NCBI RefSeq assembly: GCF_014297335.1
Contig: NZ_JACOQH010000009.1
Coordinates: 1-64,000, forward strand
Direction of reading: 5' to 3'
From: Roseburia_D yibonii
Lineage (GTDB): Bacteria > Bacillota > Clostridia > Lachnospirales > Lachnospiraceae
DNA: 64,000 nucleotides
The notes under the pieces were generated by a model. That model worked only from the letters and a program-made list of their open reading frames with translations. It made no database searches and was not told the DNA's origin. Positions 52,682 to 62,311 of the stretch are shown here, one piece after another. Numbering within the stretch: position 1 is the stretch's first letter; every line of letters begins with the position of its first letter. Both the position numbers and the translations under genes were made by a program.

Positions 52682-54492
52682 TCCGGGAAAAATTACAGAA
52701 GATCCAGGTCAAACGACTGGTGATCTTAAATCTCCCATATTTCTTTATCTTCTATGTAGCAGATAAAGGATTCTGGCTGTACCGGCATTGCCTGGGAGAA
52801 AGCATGGTCCAGAGACTTGGCGTGATGTTAGTCAATTTCCGACTGGCATTTTTAAGCTGGCTGCCAAGTATCGCTTTGCAGGATCTTACAGTAGGTGTTC
52901 TGGTTGCAGGTGCATTAAAACTGGTGGTCTACTATCGTTCTAAAAATGCAAAGAAGTTCCGACAAGGTGTGGAGTATGGATCTGCAAGATGGGGAAACAG
53001 AAAAGACATCGAACCCTTTATGGATCCGGTCTTTGAAAACAATGTCATCCTCACAGAAACGGAACGTCTGACCATGAACAGCCGGCCAAAAGCCCCAAAG
53101 TATGCCAGAAATAAGAATGTGATCGTCATCGGTGGTTCCGGATCCGGAAAGACAAGATTCTATGTAAAACCCAATCTTATGCAGATGACGGATCACGTGT
53201 CCTATGTGGTCACTGATCCGAAGGGAACGATTATCGTTGAATGCGGGAAGATGCTGGTAAATGGAGGATACCGGATCAAGGTATTAAATACGATCAACTT
53301 TAAAAAGTCCATGCATTACAATCCGTTCCATTATATCCGGAGTGAAAAAGACATCTTAAAGCTGGTCAATACCATTATTGCAAATACCAAGGGTGAAGGC
53401 GAAAAATCAACGGAAGATTTCTGGGTCAAGGCCGAACGTCTTTTGTATTCTGCACTGATCGGATACATCTGGTATGAGGCACCAGAGGAAGAACAGAACT
53501 TTTCTACTCTGTTGGAATTTATCAATGCCAGTGAGACCAGGGAGGATGATGAAGAATTTAAAAATGCAGTGGATGAATTGTTTGAAGAACTGGAAGCAGA
53601 AAATCCGGAACACTTTGCAGTAAGGCAATATCGCAAGTACAAGCTTGCAGCCGGCAAAACTGCAAAATCGATTTTGATTTCCTGTGGTGCCAGACTTGCA
53701 CCATTTGACATTCAGGAACTAAGAGAAATTATGTCGTATGACGAAATGGAACTGGATATGATCGGTGATCAGAGAACAGCCATGTTTGTCATCATCAGCG
53801 ACACAGATGACACATTCAACTTTGTGGTAGCGATCATGTACACCCAGCTTTTTAACCTGCTTTGTGATAAGGCGGATGATGAGCATGGCGGCAGGCTTCC
53901 CTATCATGTACGACTGCTTCTTGATGAGTTCAGCAATATCGGACAGATCCCAAAATTCGACAAATTGATTGCTACGATCCGAAGCAGGGAAATTTCCGCT
54001 TCTATCATTCTGCAGTCACAATCTCAGCTGAAAACCATCTATAAGGATGCTGCTGAGACGATCACAGGTAACTGTGACACTGTTCTTTTCCTGGGGGGAA
54101 AGGAAAGTTCCACACTGAAAGAAATATCAGAAACCCTGGGAAAGGAAACCATTGATCTTTACAACATATCCGACACCAGAGGCAGCAACCGGTCCTATGG
54201 ACTGAACTATCAAAAGACTGGAAAAGAACTGATGAGTAGAGATGAGCTGGCGGTCATGGATGGAGAAAAATGTATCTTACAGCTTCGAGGAGTCCGGCCG
54301 TTTTTAAGCAACAAGTATGACATCACAAAGCACAAACGGTACAAGGAACTTGCCGATTATGATAAGAAAAATGCTTTTGATGTTGAAAAATATCTGAATC
54401 ATAATCTGACATTTTCAAAAGATACAGAGTTTGAGATGTTTCGGATTGATGTAACAGAGGATGAAATAAGACAAATTGAAATCATTAATTAA
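52678..54492 (+). CDS. VirD4/TraG-type coupling protein (604 aa)
   Basis: Hexameric ATPase linking relaxosome to the mating channel. Two N-terminal membrane helices (residues ~18-85) come first. Walker A is GGSGSGKTRFYVK near residue 152. Walker B is LLLDEFSNIGQIPKFDKLI near residue 415, and ILQSQSQLKTIY follows. Matches the CD1115-type family of C. difficile elements. It is translationally coupled to pcfB. Confidence 0.93.
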   Translation: MIREKLQKIQVKRLVILNLPYFFIFYVADKGFWLYRHCLGESMVQRLGVMLVNFRLAFLSWLPSIALQDLTVGVLVAGALKLVVYYRSKNAKKFRQGVEYGSARWGNRKDIEPFMDPVFENNVILTETERLTMNSRPKAPKYARNKNVIVIGGSGSGKTRFYVKPNLMQMTDHVSYVVTDPKGTIIVECGKMLVNGGYRIKVLNTINFKKSMHYNPFHYIRSEKDILKLVNTIIANTKGEGEKSTEDFWVKAERLLYSALIGYIWYEAPEEEQNFSTLLEFINASETREDDEEFKNAVDELFEELEAENPEHFAVRQYRKYKLAAGKTAKSILISCGARLAPFDIQELREIMSYDEMELDMIGDQRTAMFVIISDTDDTFNFVVAIMYTQLFNLLCDKADDEHGGRLPYHVRLLLDEFSNIGQIPKFDKLIATIRSREISASIILQSQSQLKTIYKDAAETITGNCDTVLFLGGKESSTLKEISETLGKETIDLYNISDTRGSNRSYGLNYQKTGKELMSRDELAVMDGEKCILQLRGVRPFLSNKYDITKHKRYKELADYDKKNAFDVEKYLNHNLTFSKDTEFEMFRIDVTEDEIRQIEIIN

Positions 54493-54595
54493 GAAAATTC
54501 CTATGTTACCAAAGTGGAAACATAGGAAAACCATGCTGGTTCTTTCTTTTTTAATGGTATCATTATATGATATGAATGAAAGAGAGGTAAGAAGT

Positions 54596-55048
54596 ATGGC
54601 TTTAAATGATAACATTAAAAAAATCAGAGAAGAAAAAAAATATACACAACAACAACTTGCCGATAAACTGTACGTATCACGACAAACTGTATGCCGATGG
54701 GAGAACGGTTCAAGATGTCCAGATCTAATTACAGCAAAAAAGTTAGCAATGGAGCTTGGAGTCACTTTGGATGAACTTATATCTGATGAAGATATCACAG
54801 ATATTCAATCAAAATATGGAATATGGAAGTTTGATAGGGTAAAAGAAAGGGAAAAAATTCAGATGATGCAAAAAAGGATCCTAGATTTTATAGAGATTAT
54901 AGGAGGTATATTTTTAGCAATTTCTTTGTTGCTAAGAGTTCAATTTGATATGAAAGTACCAGCGTGGATTACGATAATATGTATTTTAATAGTGACAGTA
55001 GCATTTTTGTTTAATTTTGTGCTGGCAAAAAAATTGGATAGGAAGTAA
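54596..55048 (+). CDS. XRE-family regulator with C-terminal membrane helices (150 aa)
   Basis: An HTH (residues 1-65: MALNDNIKKIREEKKYTQQQ, SRQTVCRWENGSRCPDLITA) is followed by two membrane segments (IIGGIFLAISLLLRV and WITIICILIVTVAFLF). The ATG at 54596 follows GAGAGG; the longer frame from 54476 overlaps virD4. It is more AT-rich than the flanking transfer genes and interrupts an otherwise continuous operon, which suggests a late insertion. Membrane-bound XRE proteins usually sense an envelope signal. Confidence 0.82.
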   Translation: MALNDNIKKIREEKKYTQQQLADKLYVSRQTVCRWENGSRCPDLITAKKLAMELGVTLDELISDEDITDIQSKYGIWKFDRVKEREKIQMMQKRILDFIEIIGGIFLAISLLLRVQFDMKVPAWITIICILIVTVAFLFNFVLAKKLDRK

Positions 55049-55250
55049 AAAATTTCAAGTATTTGTAAAAAGAACAAAAAGCGATAGAGCATGTAGAAAA
55101 ATCCATCTATATGCTCTATTTTTTTATGTTTTTTCAAGAAAGAAATCTAAAAGTAGGAAGAAAGGAGAAAAAAGTGAAGATAAAGATAAGATCGCCTTGC
55201 AAATAAAACAGGTAAAAAAAGGTCTGAATAAAAGGGAAAGGAGTAGAGCC

Positions 55251-55281
55251 AAACGCTTACAGACCATAAGAAAAAGCGTTT
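55251..55281 (+). promoter_or_regulatory. Hairpin between ribosome site and start of the Maff2 gene
   Basis: AAACGCTT (55251-55258) pairs with AAGCGTTT (55274-55281). It separates AAAGGAGTAGAGCC (55237-55250) from the ATG at 55298. A nearly identical AAAGGAGTAGAG leads directly into the ATG of the next gene. Confidence 0.5.
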
Positions 55282-55297
55282 GTTCACACATTTGATT

Positions 55298-55513
55298 ATG
55301 GCTTTTTTTAGCAGTGCAATCAATATTCTTCAGACACTGGTCGTTGCAATCGGTGCCGGCCTTGGTGTCTGGGGCGTAATCAACCTGATGGAAGGTTATG
55401 GAAACGACAACCCGGGTGCAAAATCCCAGGGAATTAAGCAGCTGATGAGCGGTGGTGGTGTTATCCTGATCGGAACACAGCTGATCCCGCTTCTGAGTGG
55501 ATTATTTGGTTAA
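55298..55513 (+). CDS. Maff2 family small membrane protein (71 aa)
   Basis: MAFFSSAINILQTLVVAIGA and a second hydrophobic helix around a GNDNPGAKSQGIKQ loop match the Maff2/VirB2-like small proteins found ahead of the VirB6-like gene in Tn1549-type elements. It is probably a channel or pilin-like component. In-frame TTG codons at 55280 and 55292 are alternative starts. Confidence 0.85.
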   Translation: MAFFSSAINILQTLVVAIGAGLGVWGVINLMEGYGNDNPGAKSQGIKQLMSGGGVILIGTQLIPLLSGLFG

Positions 55514-55532
55514 GAGAAAGGAGTAGAGATCC

Positions 55533-56405
55533 ATGTTCAGTCAGATTTTTGATGCGATTGAGGAATGGATGAGGGAACTCTTAACCGGGATGATCACTTC
55601 CAACCTGGACACGATGTTTACTGATGTCAATCAAAAGACTGGTGAGATCGCTACCCAGGTTGGACAGACCCCGCAAGGGTGGAACGGCAGCATATTCAGT
55701 ATGATCCAGAATCTATCAGATTCCGTGATTATGCCGATCGCAGGTATTATTATCACACTCGTACTCTGCTACGAATTGATTTCTATGCTGACCGAGCGTA
55801 ACAACATGCATGATATTGATACCTGGATGTTTTTCAAGTACTTCGTAAAAATGTGGATCGCTGTGTATCTGGTGAGTAACACATTTACGATCACAATGGC
55901 GGTATTCGATGTGGGCCAGCACGTAGTTAATTCTGCGGCCGGTGTTATCACAGGAAGTACCGCCATTGATATTTCTTCGGCATTGACGGATCTTTCCACA
56001 ACACTGGAAAGTATGGAAATCGGAGAACTTGTTGTATTGGCGCTGGAAACCCTTATCGTCGGCTTCTGTATGAAGATCTTGTCTGTACTGATCACAGTGA
56101 TCATGTATGGACGTATGATAGAGATTTACCTATATACCTCAGTTGCGCCGATTCCATTCGCAACTATGAGTAACAGAGAATGGGGACAGATCGGCACAAA
56201 TTATTTCAGAGGACTCTTTGCCCTGGCTTTCCAGGCATTTCTGATGATGGTATGCGTTGCAATCTATGCAGTGCTTGTTGCAGGTATCCAGTATTCAGAT
56301 AATCTGAGTTCTTCATTATTTGGCGTTATGGCTTACACAGTGATCTTATGTTACAGCCTCTTTAAGACGGCATCCTTAAGTAAGTCGATATTTAACGCGC
56401 ACTAA
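55533..56405 (+). CDS. VirB6/TrbL-like mating-channel membrane protein (290 aa)
   Basis: An amphipathic N-terminus (MFSQIFDAIEEWMRELLTGM) is followed by six or more membrane helices (residues ~55-85, 100-125, 165-200, 225-285). Gene order (Maff2, this, PrgI, VirB4) and topology support a VirB6-type inner-membrane channel. GAAAGGAG precedes the ATG. It ends 22 bases before the prgI start. Confidence 0.85.
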   Translation: MFSQIFDAIEEWMRELLTGMITSNLDTMFTDVNQKTGEIATQVGQTPQGWNGSIFSMIQNLSDSVIMPIAGIIITLVLCYELISMLTERNNMHDIDTWMFFKYFVKMWIAVYLVSNTFTITMAVFDVGQHVVNSAAGVITGSTAIDISSALTDLSTTLESMEIGELVVLALETLIVGFCMKILSVLITVIMYGRMIEIYLYTSVAPIPFATMSNREWGQIGTNYFRGLFALAFQAFLMMVCVAIYAVLVAGIQYSDNLSSSLFGVMAYTVILCYSLFKTASLSKSIFNAH

Positions 56406-56427
56406 TTTACAGGAAGGAGTGAAAATC

Positions 56428-56817
56428 ATGGCATATGTCAGCGTACCGAAAGATTTAACGAAGGTAAAGAATAAAGTAGCATTTAACCTGACCAAAAGAC
56501 AGTTGATCTGTATCGGGATAGGTGCTGCAATGGGAATTCCAAGCTATTTCCTCTTGCGTAATGTGATGGGAAACAGTAATGCAGCAACAGTCATGGTGCT
56601 TTTGATGTTACCGGCATTTTTATTTGCCATGTACGAAAAAGACGGGATGCATCTGGAAGATGTTCTGATGCATATGATCAGGGTGAAGTTTCTTCGTTCA
56701 CCCGTTAGAAAATATGAAACCGAAAACTATTATGAGACAGATCCGGAACAGATCAGACAGTCTCCGGATACAGGAAAACCGAGAGGAGGAAAAACGGTTG
56801 CGAAAAAAGAAAAATAA
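56428..56817 (+). CDS. PrgI family protein (129 aa)
   Basis: MAYVSVPKDLTKVKNKVAFN followed by two membrane helices is the PrgI signature (VirB3-like). It sits just before the VirB4 ATPase, and in many systems the two are functionally or physically joined. The ATG at 56428 follows AAGGAG. It overlaps the VirB4 gene by 20 bases. Confidence 0.87.
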   Translation: MAYVSVPKDLTKVKNKVAFNLTKRQLICIGIGAAMGIPSYFLLRNVMGNSNAATVMVLLMLPAFLFAMYEKDGMHLEDVLMHMIRVKFLRSPVRKYETENYYETDPEQIRQSPDTGKPRGGKTVAKKEK

Positions 56818-59239
56818 GAAAACTGTCGCAGATACCGGATACAAAAAAGTAGACAGAAAAGAGAAAAAGAAAAAAGAAAAGCAGGAGGAAAAACGCAGGC
56901 AGAAAAAACTGTCCGTCCAGCAGTCGATCGCTTATAAGGAAATGGGAAGAGATGGAATCTGCAGGGTACAGGGAAAAACTTATTCTAAGTGTATCCGCTT
57001 TTATGACATCAACTACCAGCTGGCTCAGAATGAAGATAAAAATGCAATCTTTGAAAACTGGTGTGACTTCCTCAATTACTTTGACAGCAGCATTCATTTT
57101 CAGCTGAGCTTTATCAACCATAAGAGCAGCATGAAGGAGTTTGAGCAGGTCATCCGGATCCGACCACAGGAGGATGCTTTTGATGATGTCCGTATGGAAT
57201 ACGCAAAGATGTTGAAACAGCAGCTGGCAAAAGGAAACAACGGTCTGGTGAAGTCAAAATATATCACCTTTTCCATCGAAGCGGATAATATCCGGGAAGC
57301 AAAGCCAAAGCTGGAACGTATTGAATCAGATATCCTGAACAACTTCAAGATCCTTGGAGTTCCGGCATATCCGCTGAATGGCGTGGAACGTCTGCAGATA
57401 CTGTATGAGACTTTCAATCCGGATATCATGACAGACTTCCAGTTTGATTATGGTTCCATGATCCGGACAGGACTCAATACAAAGGATTATGTGGCACCGA
57501 CCAGTTTTGTATTCCGAGACAGAAATACGTTCCAGATGGGAAATACTATCGGGGCTGTCTCTTATCTGCAGATCCTGGCACCGGAGCTTACGGATAAGAT
57601 GCTGGCAGAATTTCTGGATATCGATAAGAACCTGATCGTCAACCTGCATGTCCAGTCTGTGGATCAGATGAAGGCAATCAAGCTGGTAAAAAGCAAAGTG
57701 ACGGATATCAACCGTATGAAAATCGAAGAACAGAAAAAAGCAGTCCGGGCCGGATACGATATGGATATCATTCCATCGGATCTGAACACGTATGGCGGAG
57801 AAGCTAAGCGTCTGTTAGAAGACCTGCAGTCACGAAATGAGCGTATGTTCCTTGTAACAGCGCTCTTTTTAAATACAGCAAAGACCAAACAGGCACTGGA
57901 CAATGCCATCTTCCAGACTGCCGGAATTGCACAGAAATACAACTGTGTACTGAAACGTCTGGACTATCAGCAGGAAGAAGGACTGATGAGCAGTGTTCCG
58001 CTGGGAGTCAATCATATCCCCATCAAACGTGCACTGACCACGACCAGCACTGCTATCTTCGTACCGTTTACCACTCAGGAACTTTTTATGGCAGGAGAAT
58101 CCCTGTATTACGGATTAAATGCACTCAGCAACAACATGATTATGGTGGATCGTAAAAAGCTGAAAAACCCGAATGGACTAATCCTTGGTACACCTGGATC
58201 CGGTAAATCCTTTGCTGCAAAAAGAGAAATCACCAACGCTTTCTTTGTCACGAAGGATGACATTATCATCGGAGATCCGGAGGGTGAGTATTATCCACTG
58301 GTCCATGCACTTGGCGGACAGGTCGTACACATTTCACCGACCAGTAAGGATTATATCAATCCGATGGATATCAATATGGATTATTCCGATGATGACAATC
58401 CACTTGGAGTGAAATCCGATTTTGTCCTGTCTTTATGCGAGCTGATCATGGGAAGCAGGGATGGAATTGAAGCAGAGGAAAAATCAGTGATCGACCGCTG
58501 TCTTCCACTGGTGTATCAGAAGTACTTTGCAGATCCAAAACCGGAAAATATGCCGGTTCTCGGTGACCTGTATGACTGTCTTAGAAAGCAGAAAGAACCG
58601 CAGGCCCAGAGAATTGCAACAGCGTTGGAAATCTATGTAAATGGATCACTGAAAGTATTTAACCATAGAACCAATGTGGAATTGAATAACCGTATTGTCT
58701 GCTTTGATATCAAAGAACTTGGAAAGCAGCTGAAAAAGATTGGAATGCTCATCGTTCAGGATCAGGTATGGAACAGAGTTACGATCAACCGTGGCATCAA
58801 ATCTACTAGATATTATATCGACGAGTTCCATCTTCTGCTCAAAGAAGAACAGACAGCAGCTTATTCCGTAGAAATCTGGAAGAGATTTAGAAAATGGGGA
58901 GGCGTACCGACTGGTATCACTCAGAATATCAAGGATCTTCTTGCCAGCAGGGAGATTGAAAATATCTTTGAGAACAGTGATTTTATCCTGATGCTGAACC
59001 AGGCGGCAGGTGACAGACAGATCCTTGCAAAACAGTTGAATATTTCCCCATATCAGTTGTCTTATGTGACGAACTCCGGGGAAGGAGAAGGACTTCTTTT
59101 CTATGGAACAACAATTATTCCATTTAAGGACAAGTTCGATAAGACCTTGAAGCTGTACAGTTTGATGACTACAAAACCGGAAGAAGTTGAAAAACGAGAG
59201 AAAGAAATGGAGGCGGAAAAACATGAAGGAAATCGATAA
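56798..59239 (+). CDS. VirB4-type conjugation ATPase (813 aa)
   Basis: The N-terminal ~70 residues are Lys-rich, followed by a VirB4 N domain and the P-loop GTPGSGKSFAAKREI near residue 464. Walker B-like YYIDEFHLLLKEEQT is near 670. It drives assembly of and transport through the mating channel. The TTG at 56798 with AGGAGG eight bases before is the best start; the frame opens at 56714 inside prgI. It ends 17 bases inside the next gene. Confidence 0.92.
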   Translation: MRKKKNKKTVADTGYKKVDRKEKKKKEKQEEKRRQKKLSVQQSIAYKEMGRDGICRVQGKTYSKCIRFYDINYQLAQNEDKNAIFENWCDFLNYFDSSIHFQLSFINHKSSMKEFEQVIRIRPQEDAFDDVRMEYAKMLKQQLAKGNNGLVKSKYITFSIEADNIREAKPKLERIESDILNNFKILGVPAYPLNGVERLQILYETFNPDIMTDFQFDYGSMIRTGLNTKDYVAPTSFVFRDRNTFQMGNTIGAVSYLQILAPELTDKMLAEFLDIDKNLIVNLHVQSVDQMKAIKLVKSKVTDINRMKIEEQKKAVRAGYDMDIIPSDLNTYGGEAKRLLEDLQSRNERMFLVTALFLNTAKTKQALDNAIFQTAGIAQKYNCVLKRLDYQQEEGLMSSVPLGVNHIPIKRALTTTSTAIFVPFTTQELFMAGESLYYGLNALSNNMIMVDRKKLKNPNGLILGTPGSGKSFAAKREITNAFFVTKDDIIIGDPEGEYYPLVHALGGQVVHISPTSKDYINPMDINMDYSDDDNPLGVKSDFVLSLCELIMGSRDGIEAEEKSVIDRCLPLVYQKYFADPKPENMPVLGDLYDCLRKQKEPQAQRIATALEIYVNGSLKVFNHRTNVELNNRIVCFDIKELGKQLKKIGMLIVQDQVWNRVTINRGIKSTRYYIDEFHLLLKEEQTAAYSVEIWKRFRKWGGVPTGITQNIKDLLASREIENIFENSDFILMLNQAAGDRQILAKQLNISPYQLSYVTNSGEGEGLLFYGTTIIPFKDKFDKTLKLYSLMTTKPEEVEKREKEMEAEKHEGNR

Positions 59240-59681
59240 GATCCGAATCAGGCAGTGGAACCAGGATAATCCTTACATTCAGATGAAAAATCTGGAAAAT
59301 GCGCAGCCTGGATACCGTGTTCATACAGTTAATGACGATCATCATCTGTATGAGCTTCCGCTGGAAACACAGAATATTATCCTTGACTGGGTATTCTGGA
59401 ATTTCTATCCGGCACAAAAGATCTACCCACATCTTACCAGTGATGATCTGAAAGAAGTTTTGTATAAACGAACCCAGATCCATCTGTACAATAACCAGTT
59501 CAAGGAAGCCATGCTGATCAATGGATTCTGGCCAAGAAATCCGAGTGAGCTGAACTGGGTATTTCATATTCAGGCAAGCTCTCCGGCAATCAGGACACAG
59601 GCAGATGGTTATCCTGGTATCCCGATTATAGGACGCCAGGAACTGAATGAGTACAGAAAGAAAAGTTGTGCCAGGAGGTGA
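59223..59681 (+). CDS. Conserved element protein of unknown function (152 aa)
   Basis: I do not recognise a domain. It is soluble, aromatic-rich (LDWVFWNFYPAQKIYPHLTS; EAMLINGFWPRNPSELNWVF) with a basic C-terminus. The ATG at 59223 follows GGAGG inside the VirB4 end. Place between VirB4 and the cell-wall hydrolase is constant in related elements, so a transfer role is likely. Confidence 0.7.
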   Translation: MKEIDKIRIRQWNQDNPYIQMKNLENAQPGYRVHTVNDDHHLYELPLETQNIILDWVFWNFYPAQKIYPHLTSDDLKEVLYKRTQIHLYNNQFKEAMLINGFWPRNPSELNWVFHIQASSPAIRTQADGYPGIPIIGRQELNEYRKKSCARR

Positions 59682-59687
59682 TGACCT

Positions 59688-61976
59688 ATAGCTGGAAAAG
59701 AATTTAAAGGCAAAGATAAAAAGGTCGCAAAGATGACCAGGGATGGTCTGACAGAAGAAAATCTTCGTGATGGTAGTGTAAAAGATATCAGTCACAGGAG
59801 TCGAGGACGACCGGAAAATAAGGAAGAATTTGTTCCTGAACGGGAACGGAAAAAGGCTGAGAATGAAGATTCAAAATCAGGAAAAGGAAAACGACTGCAG
59901 ATGGAAAAGATCCGGAAATCTTCTGTCCGGCAGGAAGCTGTTGAGGATACAGTTGAAGTTACACCGGAAGAAAAAGTATCCGGATATCAAAAGAAACTGC
60001 ATCGTTATGAAAAAATCCCGGATGATGATAATAATCTGAACAGCCAAAAGAAATCCATTCGGAAGAAGCAGCTGCAAAAACAGATGACCAAAGAACAGGC
60101 AAAAGCCGGAAGATTATCTTTTGATGATGAAGGAAATCAAATGGTGAAAGGTGCTGGCATGAAACCGGGAGGGACAGCCGGGAAATACATTGCTACACAA
60201 GCTGTTATATCTGGCATGAAAGCAGTCACTTCCGAAGAGGAAGAAACAGATGAAAATGCAGGTGTGGAAAGTGCCAGACTTGCAGAGCGTGAAACAGAAG
60301 CTGCGTTACGTGGCCTACGTCATGCTCAGATCCGCAGCAAACGAACGGATGTGAAAACCCATCGCAGAGGTTATCGTGAGGCTACTGTAGAAAAGAAACT
60401 GAAATTTGGTTCTGCAGAAAGTATGGAAGGAGTCAAACATGCAGAATCGGTAAAGAACGCTGAGCAAAAGAGACATTTCTATAACCGCTTCTTTCAGAAA
60501 AAACGATATAAGGATGCATACCGGGCAGCCAGAGCCGGAAAATCCGCTGGCAGTCTAGGTGGAGCGACAACCATTACCGGTGTCGAGAACATGACGGTGA
60601 AAGCAAAGATTGCCTTGAAAGAGATTATAAAGCGTAATCGTGCCATGTTCGCAGGCATCGGTATTTTTGCGCTTCTTTTTCTTGTCATAGCAGTATCTCT
60701 GGGGAGCTGCAGTGCCTCTATTGAGGGTGCTGGATCTGTGATCGGTATTACAACGTATCCAAGTTCAGACGAGGATATCTATGCTGCCGAAAACAGATAT
60801 GCCGCTTTGGAAAGTGCCTTGAATCAGCAGATCAATGAGATGGAACGAAGACATCCAAATTATGACGAGTATCAGTACAACATTGCTGAGATTGGTCATA
60901 ATCCATACCATCTTATCTCGTATCTTACCGCAAAATACGGGGACTGGACGTACTCAGATGTTGAAAACGAGCTGCAATCTCTTTTTGAAGCACAATATCA
61001 TCTGAATACAGAAGGTCGAACAGAAACGGTGACAGAAACCAGAAATGTTCGAGTCGGAGAATCATTAGGACAGGTAGTGACCAGCGGATATTGTAACTGT
61101 CGAATCTGTTGTGGTGTATGGTCCGGAGGTCCAACTGCTAGTGGTGCATATCCAACTGCAAACCATACCATTGCTGTAGATGCTTCCAATCCATTTGTGC
61201 CGATTGGCACTAAGGTAGTAATGAATGGTGTGGAATACACAGTTGAGGATACCGGAGCCTTTGCACGATATGGTGTCCAGTTTGACGTTTACTATGATAA
61301 CCATGCTGCAGCCTCTGCTCATGGACACCAGACCTGGGAAGCTTATATCGCAGATGACAATGGCAGTCAGGAAGTAACCGTTACCAGTACAAGCACCAAG
61401 AAGATTCTGTATGTGACACTGACAAATGGAAGTTTTGATGCTGTGGCAAGAGCCAATCTGAATGCAGAACAGCTGATTATTTACAATGCGTTAAATACGA
61501 CCTATGGAAACAGAAATTATCTGTGGGATGTAAACAATGTGACCAGTGGATCAGGCGGTAATGGAATGAGCTATGAGATTCCACCGGAAGCACTGCAGGA
61601 TGAAGAATTTGCCCGGATGATCCGGGAAGCAGAAAAATATCTGGGAGTACCTTATGTATGGGGTGGCTACTCTCCGTCCGGATTTGACTGCTCAGGTTTC
61701 GTATCCTATGTCATTAACCACTGTGGTAATGGATGGAACTATGGACGATTAACCGCGGATGGATTAAGAGGCGTATGTACTTATGTATCACCGGAAGAAG
61801 CAAAACCAGGAGATCTGATCTTCTTTCAGGGAACGTATAACACATCTGGTGCAAGCCATGTGGGTATCTATGTCGGTAACAATATGATGATCCATTGCGG
61901 GGATCCGATCCATTACTCAAATATCAGCACATCCTACTGGCAGCAACATTTCATGTGCTTTGGAAGACTGCCATAA
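59688..61976 (+). CDS. CD1108-type cell-wall hydrolase, 3D + NlpC/P60 domains (762 aa if started at ATA)
   Basis: A charged cytoplasmic N-terminus (~1-300) leads to a membrane helix (FAGIGIFALLFLVIAVSLG, ~325). A coiled region, a 3D/DPBB-like domain (SGGPTASGAYPTANHTIAVD; VEDTGAF, ~470-550) and a C-terminal NlpC/P60 peptidase follow, with the Cys in SGFDCSGFVSYV and His in SHVGIYVG. It opens peptidoglycan for the mating channel (VirB1-like). AGGAGG (59673-59678) points to an ATA at 59688 as start; the first ATG (59733) has no ribosome site. Confidence 0.88.
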   Translation: MAGKEFKGKDKKVAKMTRDGLTEENLRDGSVKDISHRSRGRPENKEEFVPERERKKAENEDSKSGKGKRLQMEKIRKSSVRQEAVEDTVEVTPEEKVSGYQKKLHRYEKIPDDDNNLNSQKKSIRKKQLQKQMTKEQAKAGRLSFDDEGNQMVKGAGMKPGGTAGKYIATQAVISGMKAVTSEEEETDENAGVESARLAERETEAALRGLRHAQIRSKRTDVKTHRRGYREATVEKKLKFGSAESMEGVKHAESVKNAEQKRHFYNRFFQKKRYKDAYRAARAGKSAGSLGGATTITGVENMTVKAKIALKEIIKRNRAMFAGIGIFALLFLVIAVSLGSCSASIEGAGSVIGITTYPSSDEDIYAAENRYAALESALNQQINEMERRHPNYDEYQYNIAEIGHNPYHLISYLTAKYGDWTYSDVENELQSLFEAQYHLNTEGRTETVTETRNVRVGESLGQVVTSGYCNCRICCGVWSGGPTASGAYPTANHTIAVDASNPFVPIGTKVVMNGVEYTVEDTGAFARYGVQFDVYYDNHAAASAHGHQTWEAYIADDNGSQEVTVTSTSTKKILYVTLTNGSFDAVARANLNAEQLIIYNALNTTYGNRNYLWDVNNVTSGSGGNGMSYEIPPEALQDEEFARMIREAEKYLGVPYVWGGYSPSGFDCSGFVSYVINHCGNGWNYGRLTADGLRGVCTYVSPEEAKPGDLIFFQGTYNTSGASHVGIYVGNNMMIHCGDPIHYSNISTSYWQQHFMCFGRLP

Positions 61977-62002
61977 AGGGGTGAACGAAGGGAGGTGAAA
62001 GT

Positions 62003-62311
62003 TTGAATAAAAAGATTAAAAAATATCTGGATGAGATTGCCAAGACAGAGAAAAAGATCGCGGATCTGCAGCAATATCTTAGGGGTGTCCAGGCTGCATT
62101 AAAGCAGGAAGAGGACAATGAGATGATCAGGTGCATCCGTGGTATGAAGATGGATAATGATCAGTTATATGATCTTTTGGATGGTATCCAGAGTGGAAAA
62201 GTTAAATTTCAGGTAAGCAGGGAGTCTGACGATGAAGGTTCAGGCTCCTTTGTATTCACAGAAGAAAATAAGGAGGAATATCAGAATGGTGAAATGGAAG
62301 AAAATGAATAA
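62003..62311 (+). CDS. DUF4315 family protein (102 aa)
   Basis: MNKKIKKYLDEIAKTEKKIA then DLQQYLRGVQAALKQEEDNE is the coiled-coil DUF4315 signature. It starts at TTG with GGGAGGTG before it. It is always found between the NlpC/P60 gene and the DUF4366 gene in this element type; role unknown. It overlaps the next gene by 26 bases. Confidence 0.85.
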   Translation: MNKKIKKYLDEIAKTEKKIADLQQYLRGVQAALKQEEDNEMIRCIRGMKMDNDQLYDLLDGIQSGKVKFQVSRESDDEGSGSFVFTEENKEEYQNGEMEENE

